Positions 1 through 5,541 of a stretch of DNA of 7,106 nt are shown here, piece after piece. The translations under genes and the position numbers were made by a program. This DNA is from Myxococcales bacterium (lineage in GTDB: Bacteria > Myxococcota > Polyangia > Polyangiales > Polyangiaceae), in contig JAGQIY010000534.1 of the NCBI GenBank assembly GCA_020430865.1, forward strand, positions 1 through 7,106, given 5' to 3'. Each line of letters opens with the position of its first letter. The stretch's first letter is position 1. The notes below the pieces were generated by a model that made no database searches, had not been told where the DNA came from, and was given only the letters and a program-made list of their open reading frames with translations.

Positions 1-723
1 CTTGCCAGCGGTCTTCGCCACGACGATCAGCCGCGGCGGGTTCTCGCTGGTCAGCGTCATGTCGGTGATGCGCCCGATGGTGGAGGACGCGTAGGGCAGC
101 TCTACCGCGGGGTTCGCGCCGGACGGCACTTTGTCGAAGCGCACGAGGCGGCCCTCATCGGTCGCGCCGACGCCCACGCCCACGAAGATCCAGGAGCCGA
201 TGGCCGGGGACGAGAGCGCAGACGCGCGATCGACCGACTCGCCGCCGGCCGACGTCGTCGAGCCTCCCACCAGCTCATGCTTCGAGAGGGTCTGCGCGGA
301 GACGTCCGCCTGAACCCAGTACACGAAGCTTCCATCCACGCTGATCAGCGCGTTGGTCGCGCCGCCTGCTAGATCCGTGGATGGGTACTTCGTCGAGTCC
401 CAAGGCTCGACGGTGATCGGGATCGCCGCGTCCGCGTCGCTGCCGGCATCGCCGGCGTCGATCCCCGCATCTCCACCACCGGTGCCTGCGGTGCCCGAGC
501 CGCCGCTTCCCCCGCCGCCCGTTGCCCCAGTGCCGCCAGTCGCGCCGCTGCCCCCCGCGGCACCCGCGCCGGTGCCGCCTGACGCTTCGTCGAGCAGCGA
601 CTCATCCAGGGTCTTGAAGCACGCGGTGCTCAGGCCCGCCGCAAGGCAGAGCGCACAGCACGAAGCGAGGAGTTTGCGGGAGGGGAACTTCAAGCCACGA
701 AGCATCGCGAGCCATGGTAGCAT
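1..723 (-). CDS. Exported lipoprotein with Gly/Ala/Ser/Thr-rich linker and possible beta-propeller start; C-terminus beyond left edge
   Basis: Read on the minus strand, the frame starting at ATG 723-721 stays open to base 1 and gives 241 residues ending in ...VVAKTAGK; the stop lies outside the window. The N-terminus looks like a lipoprotein signal: basic residues R9, K12, R16 and K17, a hydrophobic Cys/Ala/Leu segment (18-30), then LSTAC with the likely lipidated C35. Ser at the -3 position makes this a relaxed lipobox. Residues about 49-84 are nearly all Gly, Ala, Ser and Thr, followed by DAG-type acidic repeats (85-99), as in many Polyangia surface lipoproteins. From about 121 the sequence turns globular; ISVDGSFVYWVQAD and the following GG resemble one blade of a YWTD/NHL-like propeller. 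Function is unknown. ATG 705 is an alternative start giving a shorter signal; 723 is preferred because GGGG lies four bases upstream. The presence of the gene is well supported; the propeller idea is inference. Confidence 0.8.
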   Translation of the reverse strand, partial: MLPWLAMLRGLKFPSRKLLASCCALCLAAGLSTACFKTLDESLLDEASGGTGAGAAGGSGATGGTGATGGGGSGGSGTAGTGGGDAGIDAGDAGSDADAAIPITVEPWDSTKYPSTDLAGGATNALISVDGSFVYWVQADVSAQTLSKHELVGGSTTSAGGESVDRASALSSPAIGSWIFVGVGVGATDEGRLVRFDKVPSGANPAVELPYASSTIGRITDMTLTSENPPRLIVVAKTAGK

Positions 724-748
724 TTGCCCCAGATTCCGAGCGTTTCCG
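724..748. promoter_or_regulatory. 25-bp divergent intergenic gap; promoters must overlap the coding starts
   Basis: The gap between the minus-strand lipoprotein start and the plus-strand TPR-protein start is only 25 bp (43 bp if the lipoprotein starts at 705). It contains a minus-strand GGGG that could serve the lipoprotein as a ribosome site, and a weak plus-strand GAG before ATG 749. A full -35/-10 promoter plus leader cannot fit for either gene, so the promoters should lie inside the opposite coding sequence, or one start is misplaced. I found no convincing -35/-10 or -24/-12 element. Confidence 0.4.
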
Positions 749-1756
749 ATGACACGAAGCATACAGTCGAGGGGCTATGGTGGGGGATGGTGTGGGGGCG
801 TCGCGCGAGCGCTGGTGTGCGCCACGGTGCTCGGCGGCGCGCCGGCCCTGGTGAGCGCGCAGCCGGCGGATGCCGCGGCCCCCGCGGACGACGCGGGCCG
901 CTTCTTCGACGCCGCTCAGCGGGCATTCAAGGAAGGGCGGTATGTGGATGCGGCCCACAGCTTCGAACAAGCCTTCAAGATCAAGCCGCACCCGGCCCCC
1001 CTCATCAACGCCGGAGATGCTTGGGACAAGGCCGGAGAGTACGCGCTCGCGGCTCGCGCCTATCAGAAGGTGCTCGACCTCGAGCAGGCCACCGAGCAAG
1101 ACCGCATCGACGCCACCGATCGCCTGACGCGCATCTCGCCCAAGCTCGGACTGATCGAGCTGGTTGGCAACCCGGGACTGAGGGCCCGCATCGATGACGA
1201 GGAGTTCCACGGCGGTGATCGCGTGTACCTGTTTCCGGGGGAGCACCGCGTGACCTTGGTCGACGTGGACGGCGCGAAGGTGCGGGTGATCCAGCTCGCT
1301 GCCGCGACCGAGCGCAGCGTCGACTTGTCGACGTTGCTCCCCAAGCGCGAACCCTCACCCAAACCCAAAGCAGCCAAGCAGGACCCCGCGCCGCTGGATA
1401 CGAAGCCTGGCGAAGCGGGCGGGATTCGCCCCGTGACCTACGTCGCGTATGGCGTGGGTGCGCTGGGGTTGATTGGTGGCGTCGTATTCGGGCTCCAGGT
1501 CAACTCCGCCGAGGAGGACTACAACGCCAACCCCAATCGTGACGATTTGGACCGCTTCAACTCCGCCAAGCTGATGACCAACATCGGCTTCGGTGTTGGG
1601 CTGGTTGGGCTCGGCGTCGGCACGTTCTTCTTGGTTCAGGACCTGAAGGCGGGCTCGTCCAGCCCTCACGCTGGAGACCGCGCGCGACGTAGCTTGCCGG
1701 TGGATGTGACCTGGAGCGATCAAGGTGCATTGCTCAGTGCCAGTGGGCGATGGTAG
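749..1756 (+). CDS. Exported TPR and PEGA-like protein with two C-terminal membrane segments
   Basis: This is a 335-residue protein with no assignable enzymatic role. Residues 1-36 form a long signal peptide: basic n-region, hydrophobic ALVCATVLGGAPALVSA, with likely cleavage after VSA. Two TPR-like helical hairpins follow, at about 50-83 (FFDAAQRAFKEGRYVDAAHSFEQAF is read in two halves) and 84-116. Residues about 134-194 look like a small PEGA-type beta domain (GLIELVGN..., FPGEHRVTLVD). A Pro/Lys linker (198-222) leads to two glycine-rich hydrophobic segments, 229-250 and 277-297, separated by a charged loop. The tail ends GALLSASGRW. This architecture recurs in many copies in Polyangia genomes, probably as envelope scaffolds. 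The frame is open back to 353, but that extension is antisense to the lipoprotein and would bury the signal peptide, so ATG 749 is chosen. Its Shine-Dalgarno is weak. No terminator is evident downstream. Confidence 0.85.
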   Translation: MTRSIQSRGYGGGWCGGVARALVCATVLGGAPALVSAQPADAAAPADDAGRFFDAAQRAFKEGRYVDAAHSFEQAFKIKPHPAPLINAGDAWDKAGEYALAARAYQKVLDLEQATEQDRIDATDRLTRISPKLGLIELVGNPGLRARIDDEEFHGGDRVYLFPGEHRVTLVDVDGAKVRVIQLAAATERSVDLSTLLPKREPSPKPKAAKQDPAPLDTKPGEAGGIRPVTYVAYGVGALGLIGGVVFGLQVNSAEEDYNANPNRDDLDRFNSAKLMTNIGFGVGLVGLGVGTFFLVQDLKAGSSSPHAGDRARRSLPVDVTWSDQGALLSASGRW

Positions 1757-1799
1757 GGAATACTGCGAGGGTCGGGGAGTCGCTCTAGCCGGGCGGGTC

Positions 1800-1815
1800 C
1801 GTCACGAAGATTGCT
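1800..1815 (+). promoter_or_regulatory. Candidate sigma-54 (-24/-12) promoter for the NtrC-like gene
   Basis: CGTCACGAAGATTGCT aligns without gaps to the sigma-54 consensus TGGCACG-N4-TTGCW. Ten of the twelve specified positions match, including CACG, the four-base spacer and TTGC plus T. The mismatches are the first T and the second G of the usually conserved GG, which here is GT. With C1814 as -12, transcription would begin near 1826, leaving a 28-base leader before GTG 1854 with room for AGGA. The placement fits a self-regulated enhancer-binding protein, but the broken GG is a real weakness and the site was found by eye. Confidence 0.33.
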
Positions 1816-1837
1816 CGCGAGACGTCGAGCGCGCGAG
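1814..1837. repeat. Inverted repeat CTCGCG-N12-CGCGAG in the regulator leader
   Basis: CTCGCG (1814-1819) and CGCGAG (1832-1837) are perfect inverted copies separated by 12 bases. The left copy is also the start of an 8-bp palindrome, CTCGCGAG (1814-1821), and GACGTC (1821-1826) sits next to it. It could be an operator near the transcription start or a chance product of high GC. It overlaps the end of the proposed -12 element. Confidence 0.2.
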
Positions 1838-1853
1838 AGAGCCGTAGGACAAC

Positions 1854-3206
1854 GTGGGCAAAATCCTGGTCGTAGATGATCAGCGCAACATGCGCACCAC
1901 CCTCGCGATGATGCTGCGTGGTGGCGGCCACGACGTGGACGAGGCCGAAGACGGGGAGAAGGCGTGCGACATGGGGGCGAGCGGCGCCTATGACGTCGTG
2001 CTCACCGATCTGCGCATGGGGGAGAAGGACGGCATCGACGTCCTGCGCCACATCAAGCAAGAGCAACCGATCACCGAGGTGATCGTGATGACTGCGTACG
2101 GCACCATCGAGAGCGCGGTGGAGGCCATGCGACTCGGCGCCTTCGACTACATCCAGAAGCCGTTCACCGAGCAGGAGCTGATCGTGAAGGTGCAGAAGGC
2201 GCTCGAGAGTCGGCGCCTGCACGGTCAGGTCCAGCTGTTCGCCCAGGAGTTCCGCGAGAAGTACCACTTCGAGAACATCATCGGGCGCTCTCAAGCCGTA
2301 CGTGACGTGCTCGGGCGCGTGGTGAAAATCGCGCCGACGGACGCGACGGTGCTGATCACTGGCGAGAGCGGGACGGGCAAGGAGCTGGTCGCTCGAGCGG
2401 TGCACGCGAACAGCCGCCGCGCCGACAAGCCCTTCGTGATCGTCAACTGCGCCGCGATCACCGAGACGTTGCTGGAGAGCGAGCTGTTCGGTCACGCGCG
2501 TGGCGCCTTCACGGGAGCCGTTACCGCGAGGAGAGGCCTGTTCGAGGAGGCCGACGGCGGGACCTTCTTCTTCGACGAGATCGCCGAGACGGCGATGACC
2601 TTTCAGGCCAAGTTGCTTCGCGCCATCCAGGACGGAGAGGTGCGACGCATCGGCGAGAACCGCGGCATCAAGGTCGACGTGCGGATTATCGCGGCGACCA
2701 ACGTGGATCTGGTGCAGGCCGTCGAGGAGAAGAGCTTCCGCAAGGATCTTTACTACCGGTTGAACGTGGCGCGCTTCCACCTGCCCCCAATGCGCGAGCG
2801 CCAGGAGGACGTGCCCTTGTTGGTGCAGTTCTTCCTCGACAAGTACAACCGCAAGATGAAGACGCGGACGAAGCTCGGGGAGGGCGTGATGGAGCGCCTG
2901 CAGCAGTACGACTTTCCCGGGAACGTGCGCGAGCTGGAGAACATGGTCGAGCAGGCCGTCGCTCTGGCCGGTGGCGGCCTGATCAGCGTCGACGATATCC
3001 TGCCCCAGGCGCCGAGCAAGACCTCCACGACGACGGGCAAGACCCTCGCAGACCTGGTGGATGCGGCGGAGCGCGACGCGGTGGAGAACGCGCTCAGGAG
3101 CTGCGATGGCAACCGCGAGCGCGCTGCTGACATGCTCGGCATCAGTCCAACGACGCTGTGGCGGAAGATGACGCGCCTCGGGATCTCCTTCGACAGCCGG
3201 AGCTGA
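1854..3206 (+). CDS. NtrC-family sigma-54-dependent response regulator (REC-AAA+-Fis HTH)
   Basis: This 450-residue protein has the complete three-domain plan of phosphorylation-controlled sigma-54 activators. The receiver (about 3-118) has the acidic pair D8/D9, phospho-acceptor D52 in VVLTDLRM, T80 and K102. The AAA+ domain (about 140-365) has Walker A GESGTGKE (170-177), the sigma-54 contact loop GAFTGA (217-222), Walker B FFFDEI (238-243; the usual form is LFLDEI), AATN (280-283), [10 protein letters not shown] (295-304) with the arginine finger, and the sensor-2 motif PGNVRELEN (355-363). A Fis-type helix-turn-helix occupies about 416-443. All key residues are present, so it should hydrolyse ATP and drive open-complex formation. 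The GTG start is set by the [10 protein letters not shown]-terminus and AGGA at 1846-1849. No histidine kinase gene is adjacent, so it is an orphan here, and its target genes cannot be read from this window. Confidence 0.96.
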   Translation: MGKILVVDDQRNMRTTLAMMLRGGGHDVDEAEDGEKACDMGASGAYDVVLTDLRMGEKDGIDVLRHIKQEQPITEVIVMTAYGTIESAVEAMRLGAFDYIQKPFTEQELIVKVQKALESRRLHGQVQLFAQEFREKYHFENIIGRSQAVRDVLGRVVKIAPTDATVLITGESGTGKELVARAVHANSRRADKPFVIVNCAAITETLLESELFGHARGAFTGAVTARRGLFEEADGGTFFFDEIAETAMTFQAKLLRAIQDGEVRRIGENRGIKVDVRIIAATNVDLVQAVEEKSFRKDLYYRLNVARFHLPPMRERQEDVPLLVQFFLDKYNRKMKTRTKLGEGVMERLQQYDFPGNVRELENMVEQAVALAGGGLISVDDILPQAPSKTSTTTGKTLADLVDAAERDAVENALRSCDGNRERAADMLGISPTTLWRKMTRLGISFDSRS

Positions 3207-3218
3207 CGCTCCAGCGTC
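3205..3218. repeat. Imperfect hairpin/palindrome straddling the regulator stop codon
   Basis: GACGCTCCAGCGTC is an inverted repeat of 6 bp arms around CC. As RNA it would fold as a 5-bp GACGC/GCGTC stem with a TCCA loop. It begins inside the TGA stop (3204-3206). No T-run follows, so it is a poor intrinsic terminator; it may slow transcription or be a protein-binding site. Confidence 0.22.
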
Positions 3219-3233
3219 CGTTCTCGGGGGTGA

Positions 3234-3243
3234 GGGACGTCCC
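3234..3243. repeat. Perfect 10-bp palindrome upstream of queA
   Basis: GGGACGTCCC is a perfect palindrome in the 115-bp gap between the regulator and queA, 79 bases before the queA start. It could be an operator for a dimeric regulator. Ten-base GC-rich palindromes arise by chance at this composition, so confidence is low. The rest of the gap shows only a weak -10-like GATAAT (3275-3280) with no partner -35. Confidence 0.18.
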
Positions 3244-3321
3244 AGCATGGCCGAGTCCACCGCGCGGAGCCGCAGATAATCGCTGGCTTCGACCTGTACA
3301 GAGGGCTACACCGCCGCTCCC

Positions 3322-4362
3322 GTGCGTACCGAGCTCTTCGACTACGACTTGCCCGAAGCGGCCATCGCGCAGCGCCCCTCCGTCGAGCGCGGTGGGGCGC
3401 GCATGCTCGAAGTCGGAGCCGCGCTGATCGACCGCGAAGCTCGAGATTTCGCCGAGTTGGTGCCCGCCGAGGCGCTGCTCGTCCTGAACGACACCCGTGT
3501 CCGCCGCGCGCGTCTGCTCGGCGAGCGGCTGCCTGGTCGAGGCAAGGTCGAGGTCTTTCTGCTCTACCCGCTGGACGCCACACGGAAGCGCTGGTCGGCG
3601 CTGGGTCGCGCAAACAAGCCGCTGCGTCCGGGGACGCAGGTGTCGATCGGCGACGCGAGGGTGGTGGTGCGCGAGCGGGCGAGTGACGGCACGTTGGTGG
3701 TGGAGCTGGACGCCGCACAGACCCCTCAAGGCGTCGAGGACTGGCTGGAGCGCCAGGGGCACGTCCCGCTGCCTCCCTACGTGCGCCGGGCGGACGATGC
3801 CGCGGACCGCGAGCGCTATCAGACGGTCTTCGCCCGTCAGCTTGGCTCGGTCGCTGCGCCGACCGCGGGCCTTCACCTCAGCGAGAGCGCGCTCGAGCGC
3901 CTGCGCGCGCGCGGCGTGGACGTTCGAACGCTCACGCTCCATGTCGGGATCGGGACGTTTCGACCGGTGGCGACGGAGGACCTCGATGAGCACCCGATGC
4001 ACTCGGAGTACGTCGAGGTCGGCGAGTCTCTATGCGAGCGTGTCAACGCTGCTCGAGCCGCGGGTCGGCCCGTCATCGCAGTCGGGACGACGGTCGTGCG
4101 AGCGCTGGAGTCCGCGGCGGCGAAGGGAGAAATGCAGCCCTTCCGGGGCGAGACCCGGCTCCTGATTCAGCCCGGGTATCGTTTCCGTGCGGTCGATGGG
4201 TTGCTGACGAACTTCCATCTGCCCAGGAGCACCTTGCTGGCTTTGGTCAGCGCCCTGGTGGGGCGGGACAAGCTGTTGGAGAGCTACCGAGTCGCGCTCG
4301 AGCGCGGCTATCGCTTCCTCTCCTATGGTGACGCGATGTGGATCCCGCGGAGGCTGATCTGA
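3322..4362 (+). CDS. queA: S-adenosylmethionine:tRNA ribosyltransferase-isomerase QueA
   Basis: QueA transfers and isomerises the ribosyl group of S-adenosylmethionine onto preQ1 already placed in tRNA, giving epoxyqueuosine at wobble position 34. It acts in the cytoplasm directly after Tgt. At 346 residues it matches the family length, and family blocks run end to end: FDYDLPEAAIAQRP (6-19), LVLNDTRV (53-60), GHVPLPPY (146-153), RYQTVFA (165-171), GSVAAPTAGLHL (175-186), LHVGIGTFRPV (206-216), HPMHSEY (224-230), AVGTTVVRALES (253-264), TNFHLPRSTL (296-305) and FLSYGDAM (332-339). GTG 3322 fits the conserved N-terminus and is the only sensible start, since an in-frame TAA lies at 3277-3279. 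It has no good Shine-Dalgarno; AGAGGG is too far upstream. Its TGA overlaps the tgt ATG by one base, so the two are almost certainly one operon. No defect is seen. Confidence 0.97.
   Translation: MRTELFDYDLPEAAIAQRPSVERGGARMLEVGAALIDREARDFAELVPAEALLVLNDTRVRRARLLGERLPGRGKVEVFLLYPLDATRKRWSALGRANKPLRPGTQVSIGDARVVVRERASDGTLVVELDAAQTPQGVEDWLERQGHVPLPPYVRRADDAADRERYQTVFARQLGSVAAPTAGLHLSESALERLRARGVDVRTLTLHVGIGTFRPVATEDLDEHPMHSEYVEVGESLCERVNAARAAGRPVIAVGTTVVRALESAAAKGEMQPFRGETRLLIQPGYRFRAVDGLLTNFHLPRSTLLALVSALVGRDKLLESYRVALERGYRFLSYGDAMWIPRRLI
4349..4353 (+). promoter_or_regulatory. Shine-Dalgarno GGAGG that fixes the tgt start
   Basis: GGAGG lies within the end of queA, eight bases before ATG 4362. 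It supports that ATG over the in-frame ATG at 4338, which would add eight residues (MDPAEADL) unlike the family N-terminus. Confidence 0.7.
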
Positions 4363-5483
4363 TGCTTGAATTCTCTGTGGAAAAAAGCGACGGCGACGCG
4401 CGGGCTGGCGTCATCGTTACGCCCCATGGGCTGGTGCCGACTCCCGCCTTCATGCCCGTTGGCACGCAGGCCACGGTCAAGGCGCTCAGCCCGGAGGAGG
4501 TCTCGGCGACCGGCGCGCGCATGCTGATCTCCAACACCTACCACCTGTGGTTGCGCCCCGGCCCCGAGGTCGTGGATCAGCACGGCGGCCTCCACGGCTT
4601 CTCGCGCTGGCCCCACGCCATCGCGACCGACAGCGGCGGGTTCCAGGCGTTCAGCTTGGCCGAACGCTGCAAGCTGACGGAGGACGGCTTCGCTTTCCAG
4701 TCGCACCTGGATGGCTCCCGTCGCTTGCTCTCCCCCGAGGAGTCGATGCGGGTGCAAGGCCTGCTGGGATCCGACATAGCCATGCAGCTCGACGTCTGCC
4801 CTCCTGCCGGGTGTCCGAGGGAGGAGCTGGAGAGCGCGGTGGAGCGCACGACGCGCTGGGCGGAACGTTGCCTCGCGGCAAAGCGCAAGGACCAGGCGCT
4901 GTTTGCCATCGTCCAGGGCGGCCTGGACCCCGACCTGCGGCTGAGCCATGCGCGTCGCCTGGCAGAGCTCGAGGTGGACGGCCTGGCGCTCGGGGGCTTC
5001 AGCGTCGGCGAAGCGCCCGAGGCGATGCATGTCGCGCTGCGGCAGATCGTGCCTCACGTGGACCCCCTGCGACCCCGCTACCTGATGGGGGTGGGGACCC
5101 CGAAGGATCTGGTGATCGGCATCGGCTGTGGCGTGGATGTCTTCGATTGCGTGCTACCGACACGAAATGCCCGAAACGGGCAGCTCTTCACCTGGGACGG
5201 AAAGCTGGTCATCAAGCACGCTCGGCACGCGAACGATCTCGGGCCCATCGATCCCGAGTGCGGCTGCGCCGCGTGTTCCGGTGGATTCTCCCGGGCTTAT
5301 CTGCGTCATCTGTACCAAGCACACGAGATCTTGGGACATCGGCTGATGTCGCTGCACAATGTGTACTTCTACCAGCAACTCGTGGCGCGCGCGCGTGACG
5401 CGGTGCTCGCGGGGACCTACGAGCGCTTCGCCTCCGACACGCTGTCGCGGCTCGAACGGGGAGCCTCGGCGTCGCGCATATAG
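4362..5483 (+). CDS. tgt: tRNA-guanine(34) transglycosylase Tgt
   Basis: Tgt exchanges guanine 34 of Asp, Asn, His and Tyr tRNAs for preQ1, the step before QueA. The protein is 373 residues, normal for the bacterial family. Visible landmarks are the N-terminal TPAFMPVGTQATVK (27-40), ISNTYHLWLRPG (56-67), the active-site DSGGFQ with general acid/base D90, MQLDVC with D144, AIVQGG (182-187), GGFSVGE (211-217), and VDVFDCVLPTRNARNG (258-273) carrying the expected nucleophile D262. The zinc site is C300, C302, C305 and H332. The spacing from the third Cys to His is 26 residues, one more than the 25 in the E. coli enzyme as I recall it, because of an extra residue in CSGGFSRAY. MQLDVCPP also differs from the common FDECTPYP, with D144 kept. 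Overlap with queA and the GGAGG site point to coupled translation. In many bacteria tgt is followed by yajC-secDF; here it is not. Confidence 0.97.
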   Translation: MLEFSVEKSDGDARAGVIVTPHGLVPTPAFMPVGTQATVKALSPEEVSATGARMLISNTYHLWLRPGPEVVDQHGGLHGFSRWPHAIATDSGGFQAFSLAERCKLTEDGFAFQSHLDGSRRLLSPEESMRVQGLLGSDIAMQLDVCPPAGCPREELESAVERTTRWAERCLAAKRKDQALFAIVQGGLDPDLRLSHARRLAELEVDGLALGGFSVGEAPEAMHVALRQIVPHVDPLRPRYLMGVGTPKDLVIGIGCGVDVFDCVLPTRNARNGQLFTWDGKLVIKHARHANDLGPIDPECGCAACSGGFSRAYLRHLYQAHEILGHRLMSLHNVYFYQQLVARARDAVLAGTYERFASDTLSRLERGASASRI

Positions 5484-5541
5484 CCTTGAAATGTTTGAAG
5501 TACCCCGACAGGGGCAACTCATGGAATAATCTCGACCGGCG
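5484..5541 (+). promoter_or_regulatory. AT-richer gap after tgt with a short hairpin; possible weak promoter
   Basis: This 58-bp gap is clearly richer in A/T than its surroundings. It contains TTGAAA (5486-5491) and TTGAAG (5495-5500), a 4-bp stem CCCC/GGGG with a GACA loop (5503-5514), and GGAATAAT (5523-5530), which resembles a -10 element. Spacings from either TTGAA box to AATAAT are 33 and 24 bases, too long for a standard promoter; CCGACA (5505-5510) is too near. There is no T-run, so it is not a good terminator. The downstream gene is either cotranscribed with tgt or has a non-standard promoter here. Confidence 0.2.

Noticed and set aside
353..748. Upstream 132-residue Pro/Ala-rich extension of the TPR-protein frame
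   Set aside because: It is antisense to the lipoprotein linker and signal region and would place a signal peptide in the middle of the protein. The open frame follows from GC-rich low-complexity sequence.
751..765. TGACACG as a sigma-54 element for the TPR gene
   Set aside because: Only the -24 half is similar, no TTGC follows at the right spacing, and it lies inside the coding sequence.
1785..3260. 491-codon open frame on the minus strand
   Set aside because: It is a shadow of the NtrC-type gene; its His/Leu/Val/Arg-rich translation shows no domain, while the plus strand carries a complete, motif-perfect protein.
3275..3280. GATAAT as the -10 of a queA promoter
   Set aside because: Five of six bases match TATAAT, but the sequence 16-18 bases upstream has no resemblance to TTGACA.
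3142..4002. 286-codon minus-strand open frame across the regulator end and queA
   Set aside because: It lies opposite conserved coding sequence on the plus strand and has no recognisable motif.
4338..4361. Earlier in-frame ATG for tgt
   Set aside because: It adds MDPAEADL, which does not match the family, lies deeper inside queA, and GGAGG is correctly spaced only for ATG 4362.
5503..5514. CCCC-GACA-GGGG as an intrinsic terminator of tgt
   Set aside because: The stem is only four pairs and no T-run follows.
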